This document shows, piece after piece, positions 9,101-13,492 of a stretch of 13,492 bases of DNA (within the stretch, counting starts at the first letter, position 1; every line of letters starts with the position of its first letter). The stretch covers positions 1 to 13,492 of the forward strand of contig CAKZLT010000407.1 in NCBI GenBank assembly GCA_937127195.1, read 5' to 3'. The position numbers and the translations under genes were made by a program. Below the pieces are notes generated by a model. It saw nothing but the letters and a program-made list of their open reading frames with translations. It had not been told where the DNA came from and ran no database searches. Source of the DNA: an uncultured Saprospiraceae bacterium (GTDB taxonomy: Bacteria > Bacteroidota > Bacteroidia > Chitinophagales > Saprospiraceae).

Positions 9101-10194
9101 TAGATGTTGGCATTTACAATGTAACTTTAACCGACTTTAATAACTGTACACAAGATACATTCATTACCATTTCAGAGCCTTCTTCCTTGGTTACTTCGAT
9201 AAGTTCGACTGATAATCTTTGTAAAAATGCCAATGAAGGTTCAATCACCGTTCTCATTGCTGGCGGCACGCCATGGTATAATTACGATTGGAATGATGCT
9301 AGTTTAGACGATTCTAGCACCATCGAAAACCTTTTCGCGGGGATTTATACTGTAACAATAACTGATGGAAATGGCTGTACTATTATAGAAACAGTTACAA
9401 TTGATGAGCCGAAAGACGATATTAGTACAGTCTATAATATAGATGATGTTTCCTGTTTTGGAGAACGCGACGGGCAATTACAAATTACTGCGGCAGGAGA
9501 TTACCCGCCATTTGAATTTAGTCGTGATGGTGTAAATTATAATAATGCTAATATTTGGAATGGCTTACCTGCCGCTGATTACGAAGTATTCGTGAGAGAT
9601 AACTTAGGTTGTATCTTTAAAGATACCATCAATATCTCGCAACCAGCCGAATTAACAGTAGATTTGGGTGAAGACATTTGGTTGACCATGGGAGAAAAAA
9701 CGCCAATTGTACCTACTATTCAAAATGGAACAATCCCTTATTTTTATACTTGGACACCCAACGATTCTGCTTTAAGCTGTTATAACTGTCCTGTTCCTGT
9801 TATCGAAAAACTTCAATTTGACCAAGAATATACACTTTTGGTTACTGATGCCAATGGCTGTACAGGTACTGATAAGGTGTTCGTTCGAGTCCAGAAAGAG
9901 CGAATCGTCTATGTAGCTACTGGTTTTTCACCAGATGGAAATGGCACTAATGACTTTTTGTATGTTCAAGGCAATGAGCAAGTAAAGCGAGTGGTTTTGT
10001 TTGAAATATATGACCGATGGGGCGAAAATGTTTTCAAATCCGAAGACCATCCTTTGAATGAAGCAACGCTTGGGTGGAATGGTCAATTCAAAAATAAAGC
10101 TATGAATAGCGGCGTTTTTGGTTGGCGATTAGTTGTTGAGTTTAATGATGGAGAAACACAACAGTATGAAGGAAGTACGACACTTATTCGATAG
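3172..10194 (+). CDS. giant T9SS-secreted multidomain adhesin with SprB repeats
   Basis: 2340 residues from the ATG at 3172; the MKK...LAQ signal peptide (residues 1-20) supports this start. Order of parts: CUB-like domain (about 35-140); PKD/Ig-like domain (about 144-247); P/Homo-B-like module 1 (291-453); Ig-like linker; P/Homo-B-like module 2 (580-703); an Ig-like piece with LSCSNCP; FN3-like domain (about 762-843); 17 SprB repeats (850-2159); a further Ig-like piece with LSCYNCP; and a type B T9SS C-terminal sorting domain (2245-2340). This is the layout of a SprB-like cell-surface adhesin exported through the outer membrane by the type IX secretion system. In Flavobacterium johnsoniae, SprB itself is the mobile adhesin of gliding. 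Here the role could be gliding, attachment or polysaccharide binding; sequence alone does not decide. No catalytic protease or glycosidase domain is seen. The PorP/SprF-family gene downstream is the likely partner. MITE-like elements lie on both sides. The frame is intact throughout. Confidence 0.93.
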   Translation: MKKVLLLTISLFVYNIILAQNYEIDAFNGQTINTCSGTFYDSGGPAGFYNNNENYTITFCPTTAGSAIRVDFNSFSLGSGDQLCVFNGINASSPLLGCFSNVVPASAAQASSTNSSGCLTFSFTSNNFDINSGWVGAISCQLPCQTVLSDLVSSSPVANPLIDGYIDICPGQQVNFVGQGLYPQNNTNYFQQDATSTFEWSIEGQTYSGTNVSYVFNNPGGYKVQLTITDSLGCKSTNLLNQRVRVSEDPTFAGTFPTNNTICIGDTLTLTGEVEPTIQTFAPPLSRGDSIFLPDGVGTCYQTTLTFNDFNPGQTLNNINDLIDICVTMEHSYLGDLNLSIECPNGSFVNLHQYSGGGGTFLGEPVDIDTDLSPGLGYSYCFTPTSTQTWTQAVNLGNTTLVNGNPTLPPGDYASSQSLTGLLGCPLNGTWEIEICDNLAIDNGYIFSWGIQLAPSVYPSLDSFAPAITAQQWNLNSNIVIANQGDTIVTIVPASPGTASYDFSVTNEFGCDYDTTIVVTVLPFTDPACFDCDTLQLATLVDTTICRGDSATLNATTTTNFDNLTYGFYGSSAIPTNSLLDIPIPVSGVGGTTVNANTIVSVCVDITHLAADDMDFWLVAPNGAVMELSTDNGSGGSNYTNTCFTPTALNSIVSGTPPFTGTFQPEGNWNTLLGSPINGTWLLRVSDDAVGFNGILNSAEITFTNPYNVNYVWNPTNGLSCSNCPNPNAAPDSTTTYNVTAVDNLGCTETSSVTVSVIQASASPVLTCNSSAATSVTASWASVVNTASYEVNINNGGWIPANGTLSHTVTGLLPSTTVQIQVRGIRSGICPLPSLVSTISCTSLACDLTVGLDSVQNVSCFGQNNGIAYVSATSSSASISYFYNSINNNTGIFNNLNAAVYQINVTDGFGCQDSIDVTITEPSDIVLSTAFTPVICNGENTGTATVTASGGVGNYTYQWNTTPIQTTATANNLSIGTYTVTVLDGSNCSKTTQVTITEPTALVISLDKEDAICYGANDGKAWTTVSGGIAPYNYSWNSTPIQTIDTAFNLIKGIYTITATDANNCIIIDSILVDEPDLLVISLDSTDVSCFHAMDGSVTSSVSGGTMPYNYAWNTTPVQDSIAIINLPGGSYALMVTDTNGCIANNSIIVNEPTEILASFSTTQVTCFGLSDGDATVFPTGGVGGYTYEWFTTPVQTTAQAVNLPANGTSLRITDSDGCSNIQTANVFGPVLVDIDSIFSTPSTCYEATNGSVGSFASGGTGNVSYDWSNGGSGNYQFNLLGGQYTLTITDFVGCQAIDSIEVIRPDSLTILFDQTNLLCYEDATGSATANVIGGTLPYLYNWTGIAGTNTNTISNLDAASYEIVITDAQNCIQRDTVILSQPSPLVASIQYDSVTCANDNDGKVFVTASGSVGDYSYIWTNNPNTTDTLFNVAGGIYTVIVSDSNNCQVTATETVFEPLLLMANTSSTPPFCTGDANGTAIIVPIGGNGSYSYQWNTTPTQTSDTAINLSGGNYAFTITDIKNCTYSDTVSVIDPLPLISSISGTNINCHQVMDGTATVTPSGGTAPYFYHWNTTTQTDSFVNSLDTGWHYVTVTDAANCISTDSVHLIEPLILGVTFTSTPVSCHGGNDGTATATVTGGVFPYSYLWQNGVITPIGTGLSAGWNMVTITDANNCILIDSVNISEPNPMDLTFTANEVDCYGNSTGTAQVIATGGVGNYTFQWNTNPVQTIFNPKNLPAGFHTVTVTDGNNCTIIDSVEVIQPTAPISISFVTNSPSCNGFSDGSATAITTGGTPGFGGYSYTWNTGQSSPTTSNIGAGTFTITVTDSRGCTFIDAVSVIEPTPITAVLSQQAASCYGENDAKAFITASGGTPDPNNQYTYLWGTIPVQQGQQAINLTGGQTYTVTITDENNCVLIKNITINHPMPLVALPSFTDALCNESADGTGTISPIGGTPPYQYQWDANANNQITQTATNLDVGIYNVTLTDFNNCTQDTFITISEPSSLVTSISSTDNLCKNANEGSITVLIAGGTPWYNYDWNDASLDDSSTIENLFAGIYTVTITDGNGCTIIETVTIDEPKDDISTVYNIDDVSCFGERDGQLQITAAGDYPPFEFSRDGVNYNNANIWNGLPAADYEVFVRDNLGCIFKDTINISQPAELTVDLGEDIWLTMGEKTPIVPTIQNGTIPYFYTWTPNDSALSCYNCPVPVIEKLQFDQEYTLLVTDANGCTGTDKVFVRVQKERIVYVATGFSPDGNGTNDFLYVQGNEQVKRVVLFEIYDRWGENVFKSEDHPLNEATLGWNGQFKNKAMNSGVFGWRLVVEFNDGETQQYEGSTTLIR
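3232..5700 (+). other. N-terminal domain block of the adhesin: CUB, PKD, two P-like modules, FN3
   Basis: CUB-like (3274-3591): Cys pairs at residues 35/60, 84/98 and 118/140, with GDQLCVFNG and SGWVGAISC matching the family's 'D-L-vydG' and 'Gf-a-Y' signatures. PKD-like (about 3601-3912): NNPGGYKVQLTITDSLGC. P-like module 1 (4042-4530): MEHSYLGDLNLSIECPNG and LNGTWEIEICDNLAIDNGY. P-like module 2 (4909-5280): ITHLAADDMDFWLVAPNG and INGTWLLRVSDDAVGFNG. Both show the 'H-gDl-l-aPnG ... G-W-l-v-D ... nG' pattern of proprotein-convertase P domains, although no protease is attached. FN3-like (about 5455-5700): VTASWASVVNTASYEVNING-like strand order ending QIQVRGIRSG. The FN3 call is the weakest. 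Confidence 0.75.
5719..9648 (+). repeat. 17 tandem SprB repeats (residues 850-2159)
   Basis: Seventeen consecutive units averaging 77 residues (1310 residues in total) share the pattern: two hydrophobic strands, S/T-x-x-x-C-x-G-x-x-D/N-G-x-A/S, GG-x-x-P/x-Y-x-Y-x-W, an N-L-x-x-G-x-Y-x-V-x-V/I-T-D-x-N-x-C turn, and a closing x-E/Q-P. Units start at residue 850, then 924, 1001, and so on, with the last at 2082-2159. Nearly every unit keeps exactly two Cys, one after the first strand and one after the TD turn, suggesting one disulfide per unit. The first and the last units are the most divergent (no GG-x-x-x-Y-x-Y-x-W core). This is the SprB repeat family (PF13573) of long Bacteroidota surface filaments. 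Confidence 0.92.
9904..10191 (+). other. type IX secretion system type B C-terminal sorting domain
   Basis: Residues 2245-2340 of the adhesin carry the gliding-motility-associated C-terminal domain pattern: GFSPDGNGTNDFLYVQG, then FEIYDRWGENVFKSED, GWNGQFKNKAMNSGVFGW and the closing STTLIR. This class (TIGR04131 / CHU_C type) directs export by the T9SS. Type B domains commonly depend on a PorP/SprF-family protein encoded nearby, which is what the next gene supplies. Confidence 0.92.
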
Positions 10195-10327
10195 AATATT
10201 CTATTAAATGTGGTAAAAATGGTTCTAAACTGTTCTATTTTTCAGATAAAAAAAGAAATGAATTTCAAAGATGTTTTTTATAAAAAAATAAAAACTATCT
10301 TTCAGTTTCATTTAAAATAAAAAACTA

Positions 10328-10503
10328 GGTTCTTTGGATAATGCTCTATTTTTTGATTTTCATTTGTAAAAAGATAGAAACCGTTACGATGCGATTATAA
10401 TGACTGGCGATTAGTCATTAATTTTGATTATCAATAAATTAACTAATTGCCAGTTTTTTTGATTTCTATTTTTAGCGTTTTCTATAATTTTTTTCAAAGA
10501 ACC
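10328..10503. mobile_element. candidate second MITE-like element, 9-bp terminal inverted repeats and 8-bp direct repeat
   Basis: GGTTCTTTG at 10328-10336 is matched by its exact complement CAAAGAACC at 10495-10503. The octamer AAAAACTA lies directly outside both ends (10320-10327 and 10504-10511). The 176-bp interior has no ORF and carries a strong hairpin. A GG(C/T)TCTTTG start together with an 8-bp duplication is reminiscent of ISL3-family ends; that link is from memory and tentative. The call is weaker than for the element at 2788-3010 because the inverted repeat is short and the direct repeat is A-rich. Confidence 0.5.
10403..10460 (+). terminator. hairpin plus T-run, probable intrinsic terminator
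   Basis: ACTGGCGATTAGT (10403-10415) pairs with ACTAATTGCCAGT (10442-10454) over 13 positions, with one G-U pair. The loop is 26 bases, and seven Ts (10454-10460) follow the right arm. It lies 209 bases after the adhesin stop on the same strand, so it could end the adhesin transcript or attenuate read-through into the PorP/SprF gene. It sits in the middle of the MITE candidate and may have arrived with it. Confidence 0.6.
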
Positions 10504-10752
10504 AAAAACTATTAATTACGATTTTTTGGGATTCTATTACTTTACAATCAAAAAATTAAAAGAATAAAATCATTTTATGAAAATGTCTTTTTAGAAATAT
10601 AAATACCTTAAAAATTGTAAAAAAAGCGTCTTTTGGTAAAAAGGAAGCCGAGAAAGTTAAAAAGAAACAAATTAATGTCTAACATTAATATCAGAAAAGT
10701 ATATTTTTATCGTTAAACTATATATTTATCCAAATAATAAGTTTTAGAGATT

Positions 10753-10804
10753 AGGAGTTAATATGTATAGCTTTCTTATTTTTACAAAAATTGATGGTAG
10801 TTAA
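10753..10804 (+). promoter_or_regulatory. possible leader ORF with Shine-Dalgarno-like site ahead of the PorP/SprF gene
   Basis: AGGAG (10753-10757) lies five bases before an ATG at 10763 that opens a 13-codon frame, MYSFLIFTKIDGS, stopping at 10802-10804. It is out of frame with the PorP/SprF gene, whose ATG is 58 bases further on. The strongest Shine-Dalgarno-like match I noticed is therefore in front of a tiny frame rather than the real gene. It could be chance, because Bacteroidota often do without such sites. Confidence 0.25.
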
Positions 10805-10862
10805 ATCGACTAAGCGGTATTGCATTAACATCAAAAAGAAAATCGAAAAAAAATTGCGAGTG

Positions 10863-11933
10863 ATGACTAACAATTACAATTATCATAAAAATCTATTTAC
10901 TGGATTATGCCTTCTACTCTTGACAGTATTTGTTGCAATTCCAGAATTGGAAGCACAAGACCCTAGATTTTCGCAAATTAATGCGAGTTCTATGTTTGTC
11001 AATCCTGCGATGACAGGATTATACGAAGGTCAAATGCGTGTTTCTTTTAACTATCGCGACCAGTGGAGTAGTTTTTTAGGGCAAGTACCATTCCGAACTT
11101 TTGGAGCGAGTATAGATTATCGTTTCTATGCACTTAAAAGTGATTTCCTCTCAATAGGAATGACCATTCTGAAAGATGAAGCGGGTGACGCTAAATTAAG
11201 TATGAACCGTATTAATTTTAGTGCTTCTTATATGAAGCAACTGACTGGCGGTAGAGGCTGGCGAAACGTTCAGTACCTTATAGCAGGTGCGCAAGTTGGC
11301 TTAGGTCAAAACTCTATCAACTGGGCAAGTTTGCGTTTTAGTACTCAGTTTGATGGCAATAGCTACAATTCCACATTGCCAACAGGGGAAGACATAGGAA
11401 CGTATTTCAACTTCTATCCAGATATTAATGCTGGTTTGATGTGGTATGCACTCCTTGACAAAAACAAAAGTGTCTATGCTGGTGCATCAATGCATCATAT
11501 CAATCGACCTAATATTTCATTCTTGGAAGACCTTGACGAAAATATGTATGCGACAATTATCCTTCATGGTGGTGGTCAAATTCCTTTTACAAGAGATATT
11601 AGCTTGCTACCTGTTGCTCGTTTTATGAAGCAAGGACCTTCTTACGAGATTGATTTTGGAGCATCGGTTCGTTTCACTACTCGTGATTTTAGAGATGTCG
11701 CTTTCAAAGCAGGTGTAATGGGTCGCCTTGTAAATGGTGCAAATGCTGTTGGTTCTGATGCAGTTTCTGTATTAACTGCCTTAGAATGGGATAGATGGGC
11801 ATTAGGGTTGAGTTATGATGTAACCGTATCTGGTTTGTCTGCAACGAATGACGGACGCGGAGCATTTGAAGTGTCATTAACTTATATTCATCCGCCTTCA
11901 CGTCGTTTACGTATGTATTGTCCTAAGTTTTAA
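10863..11933 (+). CDS. PorP/SprF family type IX secretion system outer-membrane protein
   Basis: The chosen ATG at 10863 gives 356 residues beginning with a signal peptide: MTNNYNYHKN, a hydrophobic core (about 11-27), and cleavage after LEA-31. Starts further upstream (TTG 10791, ATG 10794) would put 23-24 Lys-rich residues ahead of the signal and are less likely. The mature protein opens QDPRFSQINASSMFVNPAMTG, whose DPxFSQ...NPAxTG is the hallmark of the family (TIGR03519). It continues as alternating amphipathic strands with many aromatic residues, as in an outer-membrane beta-barrel, and ends with the strand-like AFEVSLTYIHPP and a short basic tail. Family members assist secretion or surface attachment of type B T9SS substrates; SprF does so for SprB. 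Its position after the SprB-repeat adhesin suggests that protein is its client. The terminator at 11966-12008 closes the unit. Confidence 0.9.
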   Translation: MTNNYNYHKNLFTGLCLLLLTVFVAIPELEAQDPRFSQINASSMFVNPAMTGLYEGQMRVSFNYRDQWSSFLGQVPFRTFGASIDYRFYALKSDFLSIGMTILKDEAGDAKLSMNRINFSASYMKQLTGGRGWRNVQYLIAGAQVGLGQNSINWASLRFSTQFDGNSYNSTLPTGEDIGTYFNFYPDINAGLMWYALLDKNKSVYAGASMHHINRPNISFLEDLDENMYATIILHGGGQIPFTRDISLLPVARFMKQGPSYEIDFGASVRFTTRDFRDVAFKAGVMGRLVNGANAVGSDAVSVLTALEWDRWALGLSYDVTVSGLSATNDGRGAFEVSLTYIHPPSRRLRMYCPKF

Positions 11934-11965
11934 AAACCTAGCGATTTGAGTTTTTTTAATCTAAA

Positions 11966-12008
11966 AAAAGCGATAATTTCCAAATGGAAATTATCGCTTT
12001 TATTTTTT
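11966..12008. terminator. strong intrinsic terminator after the PorP/SprF gene
   Basis: AAAAGCGATAATTTCC (11966-11981) and its exact complement (11986-12001) form a 16-bp stem with the four-base loop AAAT. A T-rich tail (to 12008) follows on the plus strand and an A-rich run precedes it. It starts 32 bases after the stop codon. The symmetry would also let it work on the minus strand. Confidence 0.88.
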
Positions 12009-12019
12009 ATGAGAGTTTC

Positions 12020-12048
12020 TTGATTACAAAATCAAATTATTATTTTTA
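12020..12048 (+). promoter_or_regulatory. possible promoter of the GNAT-like gene
   Basis: TTG at 12020-12022 is followed after 18 bases by TATTTTTA (12041-12048), one base off the Bacteroidota TAnnTTTG -7 box. It lies between the upstream terminator and the ATG at 12124. A small inverted repeat, TTGATT-ACAA-AATCAA (12020-12035), overlaps the -33 position and spacer. Such patterns are easy to find in AT-rich DNA. Confidence 0.3.
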
Positions 12049-12123
12049 ACTCATGCTTCCTCTAAAGATTCAAAAAACTACAATTTTCTTATTAGAAAAA
12101 CTGCAATTACGAATAGAAACTCA

Positions 12124-12906
12124 ATGAAAAAAAATTATATAAAATCAAACATATTTTGTGTTGATGTGCCTATTATTGACTTTTCCAATAAAGAAACATT
12201 CATCGAACACCAAACTAATGTTTATGAAACACAACTCAAAAAACTCAATTTATCAAGTCGATTAGCCACAATGAAAGACCGCCAACAGATTATGGAACTT
12301 CGCAATGAACGTTTCACTGTTCCGAATAGTTATACGACACATTGGTTTTATCATTTGTTTAATTATGGTAGTTGTATTTTGATTGAAAATAAAAAAAATG
12401 AACTCGTAGGTTATAAATTTGAAGCAACTTACATGGATGAATTTAAAACATCTTTTACTGCTGGAACTGCTGTAAAAGCAACTTATAGTCATTTGGGTTT
12501 AGGAAAACTATTGATAGGATATTCTCACTTGATTGCCATGAAAAAAGGCGCGAAAGTCAATCGAGGTGTTATTGATATTGTAAATTATCCCTCCGTTTAT
12601 AATTTCATCAATCATTTTGGTGGTGTTTTTATTGATTTTGAATCTGATTTTAAAAATTATGGAGCTAGACTTATCTATCAAATCCCTCTCGACTCACAAA
12701 CTCCAAATGCTCGTAAAATTGATTTTGAAAAAATAAAAATCTTTATTTCAAATCATCAACCACAAAAAGATTTTTATATTTTAAAATGTAATGATGTCAA
12801 ACAATTAAAGCATTTTTATCAAAATACGAACTTTAGAATTATAGCTTTATTACCTAAGCAATTTATGGATTTGACCGAAGAGCATTATTTGTTAGTGCCT
12901 TTTTAG
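12124..12906 (+). CDS. GNAT-like acetyltransferase domain protein
   Basis: 260 residues from the ATG at 12124, with no signal peptide or membrane segment, so cytoplasmic. Residues about 45-175 resemble a GNAT fold: MKDRQQIMELRNERF as the first helix, CILIENKKNELVGYKFEATY as the central strands, then AGTAVKATYSHLGLGKLLIG (113-132), in which S-H-L-G-L-G-K stands at the acetyl-CoA-binding Q/R-x-x-G-x-G/A loop with the usual Arg/Gln replaced by Ser. NYPSVYNFINHFGGVFIDF (154-172) sits where the family has its 'N-x-x-A-x-x-x-Y-x-x-x-GF' helix. The last 85 residues are Lys-rich with no recognised domain. The substrate is unknown, and the fold call rests on motif pattern only. Transcription is probably separate, since it lies between a terminator and the next promoter. 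Confidence 0.6.
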   Translation: MKKNYIKSNIFCVDVPIIDFSNKETFIEHQTNVYETQLKKLNLSSRLATMKDRQQIMELRNERFTVPNSYTTHWFYHLFNYGSCILIENKKNELVGYKFEATYMDEFKTSFTAGTAVKATYSHLGLGKLLIGYSHLIAMKKGAKVNRGVIDIVNYPSVYNFINHFGGVFIDFESDFKNYGARLIYQIPLDSQTPNARKIDFEKIKIFISNHQPQKDFYILKCNDVKQLKHFYQNTNFRIIALLPKQFMDLTEEHYLLVPF

Positions 12907-12936
12907 GTATTTTTGAATATTAGCCAAAGAAATCAT

Positions 12937-12970
12937 TTTGGTAAAAAATAATGAAAGATTTATACCTTTG
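12937..12970 (+). promoter_or_regulatory. Bacteroidota-type promoter of the cytosine methyltransferase gene
   Basis: TTTG at 12937-12940 and an exact TAnnTTTG box, TACCTTTG, at 12963-12970 are separated by 22 bases, near the accepted -33/-7 spacing for the phylum. Transcription would start near 12977, some 25 bases before the ATG at 13002. This is the best promoter match in the window. Confidence 0.6.
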
Positions 12971-13001
12971 TATTTTATATAATAGGAAGATAAAACAACG
13001 G

Positions 13002-13492
13002 ATGAATAATAATAAATCATTTACCTTTATAGACCTTTTCTCTGGAATTGGAGGCTTTCATATTGCTTTACATAACCTTGGAGGGGAATGTGTTTTTGCA
13101 TCAGAAATGGATGTTCATGCTAGAAAAACCTATGAACACAATTTTCAAAAAATATCTCCTGAGTTATTCCAAAATAATATGTTCAATGATGATATTAGAA
13201 ATGTAACGCCTAGTGATATTCCTGATTTTGATATTCTATGTGCTGGTTTTCCTTGTCAGCCATTCAGTCAAGCAGGCTATAAAAGAGGTTTCAATGATAA
13301 TCATAATTCCGAACGAGGTAATCTCTTTTTTAATATTGTTGACATATTAGAAGAAAAAAAACCTAAGGCATTTTTCCTTGAAAATGTAAGAGGAATTGTT
13401 AATCATGATAATGGAAAGACTTTTAAAATTATTAGAAATATACTCGAAAATGAATTAGGCTATTCATTTTATTTTAAAGTAGTTAAAGCCTC
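13002..13492 (+). CDS. DNA (cytosine-5) methyltransferase, N-terminal part (runs off the window)
   Basis: The frame from the ATG at 13002 stays open to the last base (163 complete codons). It shows the ordered C5-methyltransferase motifs: motif I FIDLFSGIGGFHIAL (residues 9-23, S-adenosylmethionine binding), motif II around SEMD (34-37), motif IV GFPCQPFSQAG (82-92) with the catalytic Cys at 85, and motif VI FLENV (125-129) with its Glu at 127. RGNLFF (105-110) is also typical. The enzyme transfers a methyl group to carbon 5 of cytosine in a specific DNA site. The target-recognition domain and motifs VIII-X lie beyond the right edge, so the site cannot be inferred. Stand-alone and restriction-linked enzymes look alike here; a restriction gene, if present, would be downstream, because upstream lies the GNAT-like gene. 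A weak AGGAAG lies 12 bases before the ATG. Confidence 0.95.
   Translation, partial: MNNNKSFTFIDLFSGIGGFHIALHNLGGECVFASEMDVHARKTYEHNFQKISPELFQNNMFNDDIRNVTPSDIPDFDILCAGFPCQPFSQAGYKRGFNDNHNSERGNLFFNIVDILEEKKPKAFFLENVRGIVNHDNGKTFKIIRNILENELGYSFYFKVVKA

Larger units (their letters stand above)
10195..10862. other. AT-rich gap between the adhesin and the PorP/SprF gene
   Basis: 668 bases without a convincing gene. It contains a 14-bp perfect palindrome over the adhesin stop (10191-10204, ATAGAATATTCTAT), a MITE candidate (10328-10503) with an internal terminator-like hairpin (10403-10460), and an AGGAG-preceded 13-codon frame (10753-10804). The remainder is A/T-rich. A promoter for the PorP/SprF gene should lie between 10510 and 10760. 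TATATTTA near 10722 resembles the -7 box, but no matching -33 box was seen. Confidence 0.5.

Noticed and set aside
10191..10204. Perfect 14-bp palindrome ATAGAATATTCTAT over the adhesin stop codon as an operator
   Set aside because: It lies at the 3' end of a gene, is entirely A/T-rich apart from two G-C pairs, and such palindromes are easy to find by chance in this DNA.
10791..10862. Longer N-terminus of the PorP/SprF protein from TTG 10791 or ATG 10794
   Set aside because: It would bury the signal peptide behind a Lys-rich stretch. The ATG at 10863 gives a standard signal peptide directly.
11704..11901. Minus-strand frame inside the PorP/SprF gene
   Set aside because: Its Gln/His/Leu-rich content is the antisense of the outer-membrane protein codons; nothing supports expression.

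Overview
The window is AT-rich DNA from a member of the phylum Bacteroidota, probably a gliding or T9SS-bearing lineage (Cytophagales, Saprospirales, Chitinophagales or Flavobacteriales; I cannot name the species). The evidence is a giant secreted protein with SprB repeats and a type B (gliding-motility-associated) type IX secretion sorting domain, a PorP/SprF-family outer-membrane protein behind it, a DUF2027/Smr protein, start codons without clear Shine-Dalgarno sequences, and a promoter of the TTTG / TAnnTTTG type.

Layout, left to right. (1) 1-675: 3' part of an alpha/beta-hydrolase esterase. (2) 676-1019: gap between two converging genes, with two hairpins and a run of four 11-bp tandem repeats. 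(3) 1020-2054, minus strand: DUF2027 + Smr-domain protein. (4) 2055-2355: divergent intergenic region. (5) 2356-2763: small secreted protein of unknown function. (6) 2788-3010: a clear MITE-like element with 23-bp terminal inverted repeats and an 8-bp target-site duplication. (7) 3172-10194: a 2340-residue secreted adhesin with a signal peptide, CUB-like, PKD-like, two P/Homo-B-like modules, an FN3-like module, 17 SprB repeats and the T9SS type B sorting domain. (8) 10195-10862: AT-rich gap with a second MITE candidate (10328-10503) that carries a terminator-like hairpin. (9) 10863-11933: PorP/SprF-family protein, closed by a strong terminator (11966-12008). (10) 12124-12906: GNAT-like protein. 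(11) 13002 to the window end: N-terminal part of a DNA cytosine-5 methyltransferase behind a good Bacteroidota promoter.

How the genes work together: the giant protein and the PorP/SprF protein form a recognisable pair. In T9SS organisms, SprF-type proteins help export, or anchor at the surface, the SprB-like protein encoded beside them. Here the pair is separated by 668 bp containing a hairpin, so separate transcription or read-through control is likely. The other genes show no functional link to this pair. The methyltransferase may open a restriction-modification locus beyond the right edge.

The most notable observations are the modular architecture of the adhesin and two different small inverted-repeat elements with 8-bp direct repeats, one on each side of the adhesin gene.
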